From: Aneurinibacillus uraniidurans | GTDB taxonomy: Bacteria > Bacillota > Bacilli > Aneurinibacillales > Aneurinibacillaceae | Reading direction: 5' to 3' | NCBI RefSeq assembly: GCF_028471905.1 | Contig: NZ_CP116902.1 | Location: 780,501-844,500, forward strand | Length of the DNA stretch: 64,000 bases | Shown here: positions 45,125-55,061 of the stretch, in pieces | Layout: every line of letters starts with the position of its first letter | How positions within the stretch are numbered: the first letter of the stretch is position 1 | Made by a program: the position numbers and the translations under genes | Notes under the pieces: model-generated | The model's input: the letters and a program-made list of their open reading frames with translations, nothing else | What the model was told of the DNA's origin: nothing | Databases searched by the model: none

Positions 45125-47467
45125 GTGCTTAAATCGAAAACCCGCTGGAAGATGAAAGCAACGGACGAAGTGGCTGTACAAACGCTTGCGCAAACGCTGC
45201 GCATCTCCCCACTGCTGGCGCATTTGCTTGTGGGGCGCGGGATTGATACGTCAGAGAAGGCAGAACGATTTCTCGGTGGAAATGAAGGAGATTTATACGA
45301 TCCGTTTCTGCTTGATGATATGGAGAAGGCAATTACCCGTGTGCGCGAAGCAATTGATAGTGGGGAGCCGATTTTAATTTATGGTGATTATGATGCCGAT
45401 GGTGTGACAAGTACAAGCATTATGATACACACACTCCGAATGGCAGGTGCTGTGTTTCAATATTACATACCGAACCGTTTCACAGAAGGGTACGGCTTGA
45501 ATGAAGAGGCGCTGGTGAAGGCGGCGGAGAACGGATTCGGTGTAGTGGTCACGGTTGATACCGGGATTAGCGCTGTAAAAGAAGCAGAAACTGCAAAAGA
45601 ATTGGGCATTGATCTCATTATTACCGATCACCACGAACCGCCGGCAATCATTCCAGACGCATACGCTGTTATTAATCCGAAGAAACCAGGTTGCCCGTAT
45701 CCATTCGATATGCTGGCGGGTGCCGGGGTTGCGTTTAAATTTGCGCATGCGCTGCTTGGCGAGATTCCACATCATCTGCTGGAAATCGCAGCAATTGGCA
45801 CAATTGCGGATCTAGTACCACTTGTAGATGAGAACCGATTGATTGCTAGACTTGGTTTGCAGGCGCTTGATCGTTCGGTAAATCCGGGTGTGCAGGCACT
45901 TAAAAAAGTATGCAGCATCGAAGGCAAGGTATCGGCGTATCATATCGGCTTTGGGATGGGACCGCGTATTAATGCGACAGGCCGCCTGGAGACAGCAGAC
46001 CGCGCTGTGAAAATGTTTATTACGAACAAGCTGGAAGAGGCAGAACTGTATGCACAGGAGCTTGATGAACTGAACAAAGAACGGCAGGAACTGGTAGAAA
46101 CGATTACGGCTGAAGCAGAGCAGCTTGTGTTAGCTATGCCGGATGAGCAGACGAATGTCATTGTTGTAGCGAAAGAAGGCTGGAATGAAGGGGTTATTGG
46201 GATTGTCGCCTCTCGTCTTGTGGAGCGCTTTTATCGCCCGACTATCGTATTAAGTATCAACCGGGAGCACAACAAGGCCAAAGGATCGGCCCGCAGTATT
46301 GCTGGATTTAATATGTATGAGGCACTGACGGAGTGCGCGGACATCCTGCCGCATTATGGCGGGCATCCGATGGCAGCGGGTATGACACTTGCAGAAGAGA
46401 ACGTGGACGTACTGCGCAGTCGCTTGAATGCCTTGGCCAAGGAATGGCTAACAGACGAAGACTATATTCCGATTACAGCAGTGGATGCAGTCTGTACGCT
46501 CGCAGAAGCGAATCTTGAGACGATTGAGCAGATTGAGCGAATGGCGCCATTTGGCATTGGGAACCCAAGTCCACGTATCGTGATGGAAGGCGTTGAAATT
46601 TCCGATTTACGTATTATTGGCAAAGATGAGAATCATATTAAATGCCAGTTCCGTCAGGATGGTGTGAAGCTCGATGGTATCGGATTTAAAATGGCTGATA
46701 TTGTGCCGGAATTACCGACACAAGGAGAAGTGAATGTAGTTGGCGAATTATCTGTTAATGAATGGAATCATACACGCCGCCCGCAGTTTATCTTAAAAGA
46801 CATTAGTGTACCGGGCATGCAGATTTTTGACTGGCGCGGTGCACGTAATAAGGAAGAGAAGCTGCGCTTGCTTGGGGAAACGGGACAGATGGTGCGTGTG
46901 GTCGCATTTCGAGAGCGCAATCAGCAGGCTTTAACTCGTATTCTCTCAGCGTTTCCGAACCTTATGGCAGACGGAGATGGGCATACACAAGTTGTGTTAT
47001 ACGATCTGCCAGTTTCCAGAGAAGAACTGGCGGCAGTACTTGCCAGCTATCCAGACGTAGATCGCTTGTACTGTCTGTTCGGAGAAGAGCCGACATCTTT
47101 GCCGTCCATTCCTACAAACGAGCAGTTTAAGGATGTATATAAGACGGTATATCAGCATAAAACAGTGGCGTATGCAGATGTAAAGAATCTTGCACAGGCG
47201 AAAAAACTGACGCCATCAGCAGCACAATTCATCTTGTCTGTCTTTACAGAGCTTTCATTTCTGGAGGATACCGGACGAGAATACCGATTCGTGGCAAATC
47301 CGGCCAAAAAAGAGCTGATTGTGTCTGAGCTTTACAGACAGCAGCAGGCTGCACTCGAAATAGAGACTGAATTACTTTATTCCTCATATCAATCACTGTG
47401 CGTATTTCTACGCTTGCATATGGGAGATCGCACACAGAAGAAGGAGATAGCTACCTATGGACTTTAA
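45125..47467 (+). CDS. recJ: Single-stranded-DNA-specific exonuclease RecJ
   Basis: RecJ degrades single-stranded DNA 5'-3' in recombination and repair. The 780-residue protein has DHH-family motifs: [26 protein letters not shown] and ITDHHEPP. The DHHA1 region includes [18 protein letters not shown] and [13 protein letters not shown], and an OB fold follows. A C-terminal domain of about 220 residues is typical of Firmicute RecJ. The GTG start at 45125 follows AAGGGTGGGAG; the in-frame extension to 45065 runs through the promoter and is rejected. Confidence 0.96.
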   Translation: MLKSKTRWKMKATDEVAVQTLAQTLRISPLLAHLLVGRGIDTSEKAERFLGGNEGDLYDPFLLDDMEKAITRVREAIDSGEPILIYGDYDADGVTSTSIMIHTLRMAGAVFQYYIPNRFTEGYGLNEEALVKAAENGFGVVVTVDTGISAVKEAETAKELGIDLIITDHHEPPAIIPDAYAVINPKKPGCPYPFDMLAGAGVAFKFAHALLGEIPHHLLEIAAIGTIADLVPLVDENRLIARLGLQALDRSVNPGVQALKKVCSIEGKVSAYHIGFGMGPRINATGRLETADRAVKMFITNKLEEAELYAQELDELNKERQELVETITAEAEQLVLAMPDEQTNVIVVAKEGWNEGVIGIVASRLVERFYRPTIVLSINREHNKAKGSARSIAGFNMYEALTECADILPHYGGHPMAAGMTLAEENVDVLRSRLNALAKEWLTDEDYIPITAVDAVCTLAEANLETIEQIERMAPFGIGNPSPRIVMEGVEISDLRIIGKDENHIKCQFRQDGVKLDGIGFKMADIVPELPTQGEVNVVGELSVNEWNHTRRPQFILKDISVPGMQIFDWRGARNKEEKLRLLGETGQMVRVVAFRERNQQALTRILSAFPNLMADGDGHTQVVLYDLPVSREELAAVLASYPDVDRLYCLFGEEPTSLPSIPTNEQFKDVYKTVYQHKTVAYADVKNLAQAKKLTPSAAQFILSVFTELSFLEDTGREYRFVANPAKKELIVSELYRQQQAALEIETELLYSSYQSLCVFLRLHMGDRTQKKEIATYGL

Positions 47468-47972
47468 AGAGAAAATTCGCGTGATTCTTGATTACCCGCA
47501 AGAGGGCATCCGCTTCAAAGACATTACGACGCTTTTGCAGGACGGCCCGGCATACAAGGCAGCCATTCAGGAAATGGCCAAATTCGCTGCAGACAAACAG
47601 GTCGACATTGTGGTCGGTCCAGAAGCACGCGGCTTCGTTATCGGCTGCCCGCTTGCAATTGAACTCGGCGCAGGCTTCGCTCCTGTTCGTAAAAAAGGCA
47701 AGCTGCCGTATGAAACAATTCAAGCGGAATATACACTCGAATACGGAAAAGATGCGCTTGCGATGCACAAAGATGCAATCAAACCCGGTCAGCGCGTCCT
47801 AATCGCAGACGATCTGCTTGCCACAGGTGGCACGATCCAGACGACGATTGATCTCGTGAAGCAGCTTGGTGGGGAAATCGTTGGCCTTGCGTTTTTGATC
47901 GAGCTGACGTATCTCGATGGTCGTGACAAAATTAATAGTGACTATGATGTGTTTACGCTGGTGCAATACTAA
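47457..47972 (+). CDS. apt: Adenine phosphoribosyltransferase
   Basis: Apt salvages adenine to AMP using PRPP. The 171-residue product has the [16 protein letters not shown] motif and the PRPP-binding [18 protein letters not shown] loop. It overlaps the end of recJ by 11 bases. An unusually long 19-bp palindromic terminator follows. The recJ-apt-relA order is conserved in Bacilli. Confidence 0.98.
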   Translation: MDFKEKIRVILDYPQEGIRFKDITTLLQDGPAYKAAIQEMAKFAADKQVDIVVGPEARGFVIGCPLAIELGAGFAPVRKKGKLPYETIQAEYTLEYGKDALAMHKDAIKPGQRVLIADDLLATGGTIQTTIDLVKQLGGEIVGLAFLIELTYLDGRDKINSDYDVFTLVQY

Positions 47973-48025
47973 GGAGCACATAAGATAAAGTTACGATTGT
48001 TCCTTGTAGTAGTGGATATTATAGT

Positions 48026-48065
48026 AAAAAGAGCTTCTTTTGCGCACGCAAAAGAAGCTCTTTTT
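48026..48065 (+). terminator. Intrinsic terminator after apt
   Basis: A 19-bp perfectly palindromic stem (48026-48044 with 48047-48065), rich in A then T, gives a bidirectional terminator shape. It lies 54 bases after the apt stop. Confidence 0.9.
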
Positions 48066-48118
48066 AAAATCAATTAGATCAAAGCGAGCCGTTTTTAATC
48101 TTTTGAATGACACAAAAA

Positions 48119-48251
48119 GTTAGTAGAAGCGTGGAAGGGAGGAGCAATGAACGCTTGTACGCGACCGCTCTTCTGGAGCGGACAGCCCTACTTCATTCGC
48201 GGTAGAGCGTACCAAAGTGAAGGATCCTCCCTTCCACGCTTCCACTACACT
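48119..48251 (-). repeat. Intergenic inverted-repeat element, copy D
   Basis: A 23-bp inverted repeat with one mismatch (48121-48143 with 48225-48247) bounds this element between apt and relA. Read on the minus strand it begins AGTGTAGTGGAAGCGTGG. The core at 48194-48173 reads GAAGTAGGGCTGTCCGCTCC. An inner CCGCTC/GAGCGG hairpin surrounds part of the core. The rest of the 387-base gap holds only the apt terminator and the relA leader. Confidence 0.8.
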
Positions 48252-48359
48252 TTCTGTAACATCAAACCAGAAAAAGAAACACCTGCTCTTGACCTCCGTT
48301 TCCCGTTCTAACATAATAAAAGGTAATATTCTAGGGGAGTGTTAAAGGAGACAAGATTC

Positions 48360-50546
48360 ATGAGCATCGAAACGGCGATTGAAACTGCGATCGACCAGGT
48401 TACAGACAAAGCGAAAACGTATCTGCCGCAAAAAGACATTGACTTTCTCATCCGTGCCTATGAATTCGCCAGAGAAGCTCATGAGGGACAAATTCGAAAG
48501 TCCGGGCAGCCGTATATTATCCATCCGATTGCCGTTGCTGGTATTCTGATTGATTTACAGATGGACGCTGTTACCGTAGCGGCGGCCTTCCTGCATGATG
48601 TGGTAGAAGACACAGACGTTACAAGCGAACAAATTGCCGGAAACTTCGGTCAAGAGGTAGCTAATCTTGTAGAAGGCGTTACAAAGCTTGGTCGGATCAA
48701 ACTAAAATCCAAAGAGCAGCAACAGGCCGAAAATCACCGCAAAATGTTTTTGGCCATGGCGAAAGACCTACGTGTCGTCATGATCAAGCTAGCCGATCGC
48801 CTGCATAACATGCGGACACTTAAATACTTACCAGAACCAAAACAGCGTCAAATATCCGATGAGACGCTGGATATTTTTGCCCCACTTGCGCACCGTCTTG
48901 GAATCGCATCCATCAAGTGGGAAATGGAAGATACCGGCCTCCGCTACATTAATCCACAGCAATATTATCGCATTGTAAACTTAATGAAGAAGAAGCGTGC
49001 AGAGCGTGAGAAATATATTCATGGTGTAATTGATCTGCTGCAAGAGCGATTGAACGAACTATCGATTACATCAGAGATTTCTGGACGGCCTAAACATATT
49101 TATAGCATTTATCGCAAAATGGTGAAGCAGAACAAGGAATTCAATGAGATTTATGATTTGCTCGCTGTGCGCATTATTGTTGATGACATCAGAGATTGTT
49201 ATGCGGCACTCGGAATCGTGCACACATTATGGAAGCCGATGCCGGGCCGCTTCAAAGATTACATTGCCATGCCAAAAGCGAACATGTATCAGTCGCTCCA
49301 TACAACTGTGATCGGACCGAGCGGAGAGCCACTGGAAGTACAAATTCGCACCACCGAGATGCACCGCATTGCCGAGTACGGGATTGCGGCGCACTGGGCG
49401 TATAAAGAAGGCCAGAACATCGCAGGGGAAGCGACGTTTGAGACGAAATTGTCCTGGTTCCGTGAAATTTTAGAGTGGCAGCAAGATACACGCGATGCGC
49501 AGGAGTTCATGGAATCACTTAAAATGGACCTATTTGCTGATCTTGTTTTCGTATTTACACCGAAGGGCGATGTTATTGAGCTGCCAAAAGGCTCAGTACC
49601 GCTTGACTTTGCGTACCGTATTCACTCCGAAGTCGGGAATCGGACGATTGGCTCGAAAGTGAACGGCAAAATAGTACCGCTTGATCATCAGCTTAAAACG
49701 GGTGATATTGTTGAAATTTTGACATCAAAGCACAGCTATGGACCGAGTCGAGACTGGCTTAAAATTACGAAATCTTCGCAAGCACGTAATAAAATCAAGC
49801 AATGGTTTAAGAAAGAGAAGCGCGAAGAGAACGTAGCAAAAGGCCGCGAAATGGTTGAGGCAGAACTTAAGCGGAACAACTTTGAGCCAAAAGAAGTGAT
49901 GATCGGGGATAACTTGCTTGAAGTGGCGCATAAGTTCAATTTTCAGGGAGAGGAAGATATGTTTGCGGCGGTCGGGTACGGCGGCATTACCGGCGCACAG
50001 ATCGCGACTCGCCTGACGGACAAGCTGCGCAAAGAGCGGGAAGAGCTATCGAATACCGCTGAGATTCGTCCTGATGCACCACGCAAGCGTCCAGAAAACG
50101 GGGTGAGCGTGCGCGGGATTGATAATCTGCTGATTCGCTTCTCCCGCTGCTGTAATCCGGTGCCGGGTGATGATATCATCGGCTTCATTACTCGTGGTCG
50201 CGGGGTGTCTGTACACCGTGGTGATTGTCCAAACTTACAATCCTGTAGTGAAGAAGACCAGGCACGCCTCATTCAGGTTGAGTGGGATGCGGATACGAAG
50301 CATGAATTTAATGTTGACATCGAGGTTACCGGCCATGACCGAAGCGGTCTACTGAACGAAGTGCTTGCCACTGTCGCGGATATGAAGACGAATATCACCG
50401 CGATGTCCGGTAAAACCGATAAAAACAGAGTCGCAAAAATCAACATGACGATTGCGATTCAAAATCTTGACCATTTGCATAAAGTAGTCGAACGTATCAA
50501 AAAAATTCGCGATGTCTATTCAGTACGTCGCGTACTAAATACGTAA
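48360..50546 (+). CDS. relA: Bifunctional (p)ppGpp synthetase/hydrolase Rel
   Basis: Rel makes and degrades (p)ppGpp in response to amino-acid starvation at the ribosome. The 728-residue protein has an intact HD hydrolase domain (GQPYIIHPIAVA, FLHDVVEDTD) and a synthetase domain (GRPKHIYSIYRKM, RFKDYIAMPK, YQSLHTTV). A TGS domain (VFTPKGDVIELPKGS), a conserved zinc-finger-like region (FSRCCNPVPGDDIIGFITRGRG) and a C-terminal ACT domain follow. Both catalytic halves appear functional. ATG 48360 fits AAAGGAGA better than the GTG 48339 extension. Confidence 0.97.
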   Translation: MSIETAIETAIDQVTDKAKTYLPQKDIDFLIRAYEFAREAHEGQIRKSGQPYIIHPIAVAGILIDLQMDAVTVAAAFLHDVVEDTDVTSEQIAGNFGQEVANLVEGVTKLGRIKLKSKEQQQAENHRKMFLAMAKDLRVVMIKLADRLHNMRTLKYLPEPKQRQISDETLDIFAPLAHRLGIASIKWEMEDTGLRYINPQQYYRIVNLMKKKRAEREKYIHGVIDLLQERLNELSITSEISGRPKHIYSIYRKMVKQNKEFNEIYDLLAVRIIVDDIRDCYAALGIVHTLWKPMPGRFKDYIAMPKANMYQSLHTTVIGPSGEPLEVQIRTTEMHRIAEYGIAAHWAYKEGQNIAGEATFETKLSWFREILEWQQDTRDAQEFMESLKMDLFADLVFVFTPKGDVIELPKGSVPLDFAYRIHSEVGNRTIGSKVNGKIVPLDHQLKTGDIVEILTSKHSYGPSRDWLKITKSSQARNKIKQWFKKEKREENVAKGREMVEAELKRNNFEPKEVMIGDNLLEVAHKFNFQGEEDMFAAVGYGGITGAQIATRLTDKLRKEREELSNTAEIRPDAPRKRPENGVSVRGIDNLLIRFSRCCNPVPGDDIIGFITRGRGVSVHRGDCPNLQSCSEEDQARLIQVEWDADTKHEFNVDIEVTGHDRSGLLNEVLATVADMKTNITAMSGKTDKNRVAKINMTIAIQNLDHLHKVVERIKKIRDVYSVRRVLNT

Positions 50547-50567
50547 CAGGACAACAAGGAGAGCAGC

Positions 50568-51011
50568 ATGCGAGTAGTACTTCAACGTTCTAAACAGGCG
50601 TCTGTAACCGTAGCGGGCAAGGTTGTGGGCAGTATCGAATCGGGTCTCGTCCTGCTTGTTGGCATTACGCATACGGATACGAAAGATGATGTGGAATATG
50701 TCGCAGACAAAATTGCCAAGCTTCGTATTTTTGAAGATGAAGATGGCAAAATGAATCATTCGGTAGAGGAATCAGGTGGCGCGATTCTTTCAGTCTCTCA
50801 GTTTACCTTGTATGGGGATACGCGCAAAGGCCGCCGTCCAGGGTTCAGTGAAGCGGCTCGCCCGGAACACGCACAGCCGCTGTACGATTTCTTCAACGAG
50901 AAACTTCGGGAGCGCGGCCTGCGCGTTGAAACGGGAGTTTTTGGCGCGATGATGGATGTCGCGCTCGTTAATGATGGACCGGTGACATTCATTGTTGAGA
51001 GTAAGTCATAA
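50568..51011 (+). CDS. dtd: D-aminoacyl-tRNA deacylase
   Basis: Dtd removes D-amino acids mischarged onto tRNA. The 147-residue product has the two catalytic motifs [15 protein letters not shown] and NDGPVTF, plus [15 protein letters not shown] at the start. It follows relA by 21 bases and is followed by a bidirectional terminator. Confidence 0.98.
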   Translation: MRVVLQRSKQASVTVAGKVVGSIESGLVLLVGITHTDTKDDVEYVADKIAKLRIFEDEDGKMNHSVEESGGAILSVSQFTLYGDTRKGRRPGFSEAARPEHAQPLYDFFNEKLRERGLRVETGVFGAMMDVALVNDGPVTFIVESKS

Positions 51012-51020
51012 ACGATACGA

Positions 51021-51059
51021 AAAAAGCCAGATAGCATGTAAGTGCTTATCTGGCTTTTT
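51021..51059. terminator. Bidirectional terminator between dtd and the methyltransferase gene
   Basis: A 13-bp stem (AAAAAGCCAGATA 51021-51033 with 51047-51059) bears terminal A and T runs serving both convergent genes. Confidence 0.93.
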
Positions 51060-51083
51060 GCTATTAAAATCTGTAGCTCACCT

Positions 51084-51635
51084 TTATCTTGTTTTTCTGC
51101 ATACATACACAAAAGCAGGAAAGATATTGAGTGGTACAAATGTAATGCGTATATCGTCAAAGCGCTGTGCTAGCTGCTTTTTCATCTGTAACGAATACTG
51201 GAACGCGATAAACGTTCCACCTGGTGCAAGCGAACGCTCTACTTCGTCCATCAGTTCATCGCGCAGCTCCTGTGGAAAATTCATGAACGGAAGCCCGGAT
51301 AGAATGTAGTCGAAGCCGTTAATTCCATGAAGACGCATCGCATGGCTCATCGTACGTGCATTCGGATAGTGATGCATCTCCGGATAGTCGGTTTCAAGAG
51401 AGTTGCGCATCGTACTGTCCTGTTCAAAAATAAGTGCCTGACATTCTGATCTTTTCAGGCGAGCGATATAGCGAGTGAATACACCGGTTCCGGCTCCAAG
51501 CTCTGCGATGCTATGTGCTGTTTCCCATTGTACCGGCTGCGTCATAGCACGGGCGAGGAATCGGGAACTTGGTGCAATGCTGCCAATCGTACGAGGAGAA
51601 CGGATGAATTTAGAAAGAAACAAAAGCTTTTCCAT
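51084..51635 (-). CDS. SAM-dependent methyltransferase (phospholipid N-methyltransferase-like)
   Basis: The 183-residue protein starts with FIRSPRTIGSIAPSSRFLARAM, typical of PmtA-type and KsgA-related methyltransferases. Motif I follows as IAELGAGTGVFTRYIA, the ADOMET acidic region as LIFEQD and a motif IV-like segment as FDYILSGLPFMNFP. The substrate is unknown; the family includes phospholipid and rRNA methylators. The start is ATG 51635 with AAGGAG. The next 318 bases (51636-51953) contain no gene, only the promoter and hairpin described for hemZ. Confidence 0.75.
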   Translation of the reverse strand: MEKLLFLSKFIRSPRTIGSIAPSSRFLARAMTQPVQWETAHSIAELGAGTGVFTRYIARLKRSECQALIFEQDSTMRNSLETDYPEMHHYPNARTMSHAMRLHGINGFDYILSGLPFMNFPQELRDELMDEVERSLAPGGTFIAFQYSLQMKKQLAQRFDDIRITFVPLNIFPAFVYVCRKTR

Positions 51636-51847
51636 GGAACACGACTCCTTAATTTTAATTCTTATTTATCCTACTGTGTTACTTGTATTATAAACGATAA
51701 GTAAGATAAATGCGAAAAGAAATACGCAGAAAAAGAAAAATCGGGCTCGTGAAACGAATCACGTCCCGATGAATTATGTTCCTCAGTCGGATAGATGCGA
51801 AATTTGAAGGCTTTATTTTTGACGAAATAGAAAAACATCGCTTCGTT

Positions 51848-51884
51848 TGGTATAGTGAATGGGATGAGATGAGTGCGCTCATCT
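51848..51884 (+). promoter_or_regulatory. Extended -10 promoter and short hairpin upstream of hemZ
   Basis: TGGTATAGT (51848-51856) fits an extended -10. Eleven bases downstream lies a seven-bp hairpin (AGATGAG 51867-51873 with CTCATCT 51878-51884), near the predicted mRNA 5' end. A stabilising or regulatory role is possible. Confidence 0.45.
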
Positions 51885-51953
51885 AGATAAGGTGCGGGCT
51901 GCATTTGTGTACAGTGGGGCACATCGAACAAATGAAAAACAAAGGAGTGCCGT

Positions 51954-53450
51954 ATGATTATCCGAGTAGCCGGGGTTGATGAGGTTTTTCACCGATCCCT
52001 TGACCATATTATCCATTTATTTTTTGAAGATGTGCATGTCGTGTTTACAGAAGAAACACCTGCTCATATAACGATTGCGATTGAGGTAAACGAACAGCAG
52101 GGGGAGATCGTATCTCGCGCTGTTCTTGAAGTAGCAGGGGAGTATTCTACATATGAAAATTGTTACAGTCGTGTGGTGACAGTTGAGATCGGTAGCAAGG
52201 AGCATCGGAGGCAGGTACGACAAGTTATCAGCCATTCGCTTCTTCATGTTCTGCAAGAGTATACAGGGATGGAGCAGCCGTGGGGCATCCTTACCGGTAT
52301 CCGTCCAACCAAGCTTTTACATGCGAGCGTGCGCGATGGCATTCCAATGGAGCAGGCTCATCAGCAGCTGCGTGAGAACTATCTCATTCACGATGCGAAA
52401 ATCAAGCTGATGCAGCAGATTGTCGACCGCCAGCGGGCGATGGTACCGGATTTGTATGATTTGCAAAGGGAAGTTAGCATCTACATTGGAATCCCGTTCT
52501 GTCCAACCAAATGCGCATATTGTACATTTCCGGCATATGCGATTAACGGTCGACAAGGCTCCGTTGATTCGTTTCTTGGGGGACTGCATCATGAAATGCG
52601 CGAGATTGGACGCTGGCTAAAAGAGCGGGATATACGCATTACGACGATTTATTTTGGCGGCGGAACGCCAACGAGTATTACCGCTGAAGAAATGGATATG
52701 CTGTATGAAGAGATGTATCAGTCGTTTCCTCATATGGATCACGTACGCGAAATTACAGTCGAAGCCGGTCGACCAGATACCATTACGCCGGAGAAGCTCG
52801 CTGTACTGAACAAATGGAAGATCGACCGGATTAGCATCAATCCGCAGTCATATATCGAGGAAACACTTAAGGCAATTGGTCGTCATCATACTGTCGAAGA
52901 GACGATTGAGAAGTTCAAGCTGGCGCGTGAGGCAGGCATGAATAACATCAATATGGATCTTATTATCGGTCTGCCCGGTGAAGGTGTACCAGAATTCGAA
53001 TATACACTGAATGAGACGGCGAAATTGATGCCGGAATCGGTAACGGTCCATACGTTGTCATTTAAACGCGCAAGTGAGATGACACGTAATAAGGAGAAGT
53101 ACCGGGTTGCGGGCCGCGAAGAAATCAATGAGATGATGCAGCGGGCCGAGCAATGGACGCAGTCGCATGGATATGTACCGTATTACTTGTATCGCCAGAA
53201 GAATATCCTCGGCAACCTTGAAAACGTCGGCTATGCGATCCCCGGTCAGGAGAGTATCTATAACATCATGATCATGGAAGAAGTACAGTCGATTATCGGA
53301 CTTGGCTGTGGGGCAGCGAGTAAATGGGTGCATCCAAAAACCGGTGTTATTAGTCGGTTTGCTAATCCGAAAGAACCGAAAGCGTATAATGATTCATATG
53401 AGCATTATACACAAGCAAAAATTGAGGCGTTGAATGACCTGTTTTCTTGA
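51954..53450 (+). CDS. hemZ: Coproporphyrinogen III dehydrogenase HemZ (radical SAM)
   Basis: HemZ is a HemN-like radical-SAM protein assigned to oxygen-independent coproporphyrinogen oxidation. The 498-residue product has the [4Fe-4S]-SAM motif CPTKCAYC with the phenylalanine-containing FCPTKCAYCTFP context. It also has the YFGGGTPTSIT and VEAGRPDTIT motifs and an extended N-terminal domain of about 170 residues that HemN lacks. HemW-like heme chaperones are a related alternative. The hisS promoter overlaps its stop codon. Confidence 0.85.
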   Translation: MIIRVAGVDEVFHRSLDHIIHLFFEDVHVVFTEETPAHITIAIEVNEQQGEIVSRAVLEVAGEYSTYENCYSRVVTVEIGSKEHRRQVRQVISHSLLHVLQEYTGMEQPWGILTGIRPTKLLHASVRDGIPMEQAHQQLRENYLIHDAKIKLMQQIVDRQRAMVPDLYDLQREVSIYIGIPFCPTKCAYCTFPAYAINGRQGSVDSFLGGLHHEMREIGRWLKERDIRITTIYFGGGTPTSITAEEMDMLYEEMYQSFPHMDHVREITVEAGRPDTITPEKLAVLNKWKIDRISINPQSYIEETLKAIGRHHTVEETIEKFKLAREAGMNNINMDLIIGLPGEGVPEFEYTLNETAKLMPESVTVHTLSFKRASEMTRNKEKYRVAGREEINEMMQRAEQWTQSHGYVPYYLYRQKNILGNLENVGYAIPGQESIYNIMIMEEVQSIIGLGCGAASKWVHPKTGVISRFANPKEPKAYNDSYEHYTQAKIEALNDLFS

Positions 53451-53475
53451 CAAATGGTGTCGAAACAGGTAACCT
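53447..53475 (+). promoter_or_regulatory. Promoter for the hisS-aspS T-box operon
   Basis: A consensus TTGACA (53447-53452) overlaps the hemZ stop. A weaker TAACCT (53470-53475) lies 17 bases downstream. A TGTCGAA heptamer, the Spo0A box consensus, lies at 53458-53464 between them, possibly by chance. Confidence 0.5.
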
Positions 53476-53481
53476 AAGGAC

Positions 53482-53742
53482 GATTATAAAAAATGGATAG
53501 TGATCTAATGAAGGGCATAAAGTAATCTGAAAGCCCTGCGATACAGAGAGGAATGCCTAGGGCTGGAAGCATTCTGCGCAGTTCAGATGAAAGACAACCT
53601 GGAAGACCGATGGCAACATACGGCGCCTCTCCTGCGTTATGGGAGTTTCGAGTGGGATTTTTGAATCCAAGTAGGGTGGCACCACGGGAATTGTAACCAA
53701 TCTCTCGTCCCTGACAATTTTGTCAGTGGCGGGAGATTTTTT
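53482..53742 (+). ncRNA. T-box riboswitch controlling hisS-aspS, probable Asp (GAC) specifier
   Basis: The leader carries the T-box sequence AGGGTGGCACCACGGG (53673-53688) and a downstream terminator stem (about 53699-53738) with TTTTTT. Stem I can be folded: TCTGAA (53526-53531) pairs with TTCAGA (53582-53587), an inner CTGCG/CGCAG stem follows, and GAATGC/GCATTC closes the distal loop. The specifier loop then has AGTA on the 5' side and GAAAGACAACC on the 3' side, placing GAC (53593-53595) as specifier. GAC is an Asp codon although the first gene is hisS. The specifier call is inference; the T-box itself is certain. Confidence 0.9.
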
Positions 53743-53771
53743 AATTTCTAAAACAGTAAGGTGGGAAAAAT

Positions 53772-55037
53772 ATGATCCAGGTCCCAAGAGGAACAGCGGA
53801 TGTATTGCCGGGCGAGATTGAGCTGTGGCAGTATATCGAGAATGCGGCGCGGGATATTTGCCGCCGTTATAATTATGCGGAAATTCGTACGCCTGTGTTT
53901 GAACATACGGAACTGTTCCAGCGCGGTGTCGGGGAAACAACAGACATCGTCGAGAAAGAAATGTATACGTTCACGGACCGGGGTGGCCGGAGTCTGACGC
54001 TGCGCCCGGAAGGAACAGCGTCAACGGTTCGTTCTTATGTGGAGAACAAAATGTTTGGCCTCCCGAATCAGCCGGTGAAGCTGTACTACATCGGCCAAAT
54101 GTTCCGCTATGAGCGGCCACAGGCGGGTCGGATGCGCCAGTTTACCCAGTTTGGGGTAGAAGCGATTGGCAGTCATGATCCGGCTATTGATGCCGAGACG
54201 ATTGCGCTTGCAATGCGTCTATATGAAGAGCTGGGTTTGAAGAACCTGCATGTCGAGCTGAATAGCCTGGGTGATGCAGAAAGTCGTCAGGCACATCGTG
54301 ATGCGCTCGTGAAGCACTTTGAGCCGCACATTGAAGAGTTTTGCGCAGATTGTCAGTCGCGCCTTGCACGCAACCCGCTGCGTATTCTGGATTGCAAGAA
54401 GGATGCGGATAAAGAGCTGATGAAAACAGCACCTGTTATCCTTGATTACTTAAATGAGGAATCACGCACATACTTTGAAAAGGTGAAACAGCATCTTGAT
54501 CATCTCGGCATCGCATATAATGTGAATCCGAATCTCGTGCGCGGCCTGGACTACTATACACATACTGCGTTTGAAATTATGGAGCGTGGCATTGGTGCGG
54601 TGAGTACGATTTGCGGCGGTGGTCGCTACAACGGACTCGTCGAGCAAGTCGGCGGCAACGATATGCCGGGTATTGGCTTTGCGATGAGCATTGAGCGTGT
54701 GCTGCTCGCTCTTAAAACGCAGGGCATTGAGCTTCCAATTCAACAAGGCGTAGACTGCTTTGTGATTGGTATGGGTGATGAAGCAGAAAGCAAGGCATTC
54801 CAATTGCTCGATTTGCTTCGCGCTGGCGGTGTGTCGGCGGACAAAGATTTTATGGGCCGGAAGATGAAGGCACAGCTAAAAGCGGCAGATCGTCTGCAAG
54901 CAAAGGCCGTTGTTATTATTGGGGAAGATGAACTGGCACGCGAGGCAGCCATGGTGAAAAACATGGCCAGCGGTGAGCAGCAGGAAGTACCATTTGATAA
55001 GCTTGTAGCGCATGTACAGGAAATCTGCAGCAAGTAA
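53772..55037 (+). CDS. hisS: Histidyl-tRNA synthetase
   Basis: HisRS is a class II synthetase that charges tRNA-His. The 421-residue product opens [21 protein letters not shown] and has motif 2 ([24 protein letters not shown]). Both histidine-binding segments are present ([15 protein letters not shown] and [14 protein letters not shown]), as are motif 3 with [12 protein letters not shown] and a C-terminal anticodon-binding domain. It is controlled by the T-box directly upstream and followed by aspS. Confidence 0.98.
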   Translation: MIQVPRGTADVLPGEIELWQYIENAARDICRRYNYAEIRTPVFEHTELFQRGVGETTDIVEKEMYTFTDRGGRSLTLRPEGTASTVRSYVENKMFGLPNQPVKLYYIGQMFRYERPQAGRMRQFTQFGVEAIGSHDPAIDAETIALAMRLYEELGLKNLHVELNSLGDAESRQAHRDALVKHFEPHIEEFCADCQSRLARNPLRILDCKKDADKELMKTAPVILDYLNEESRTYFEKVKQHLDHLGIAYNVNPNLVRGLDYYTHTAFEIMERGIGAVSTICGGGRYNGLVEQVGGNDMPGIGFAMSIERVLLALKTQGIELPIQQGVDCFVIGMGDEAESKAFQLLDLLRAGGVSADKDFMGRKMKAQLKAADRLQAKAVVIIGEDELAREAAMVKNMASGEQQEVPFDKLVAHVQEICSK

Positions 55038-55061
55038 AAAAAGAAAGTGGGAGTTATTGAG

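Noticed and set aside
44594-45204. Several short frames around repeat copies B and C
   Set aside because: They arise from the GC-rich repeats and overlap inverted arms; none has both a ribosome site and a protein-like composition.
51636-51953. A small gene between the methyltransferase and hemZ
   Set aside because: The open frames here lack ribosome sites and overlap the hemZ promoter; the gap is regulatory or empty.
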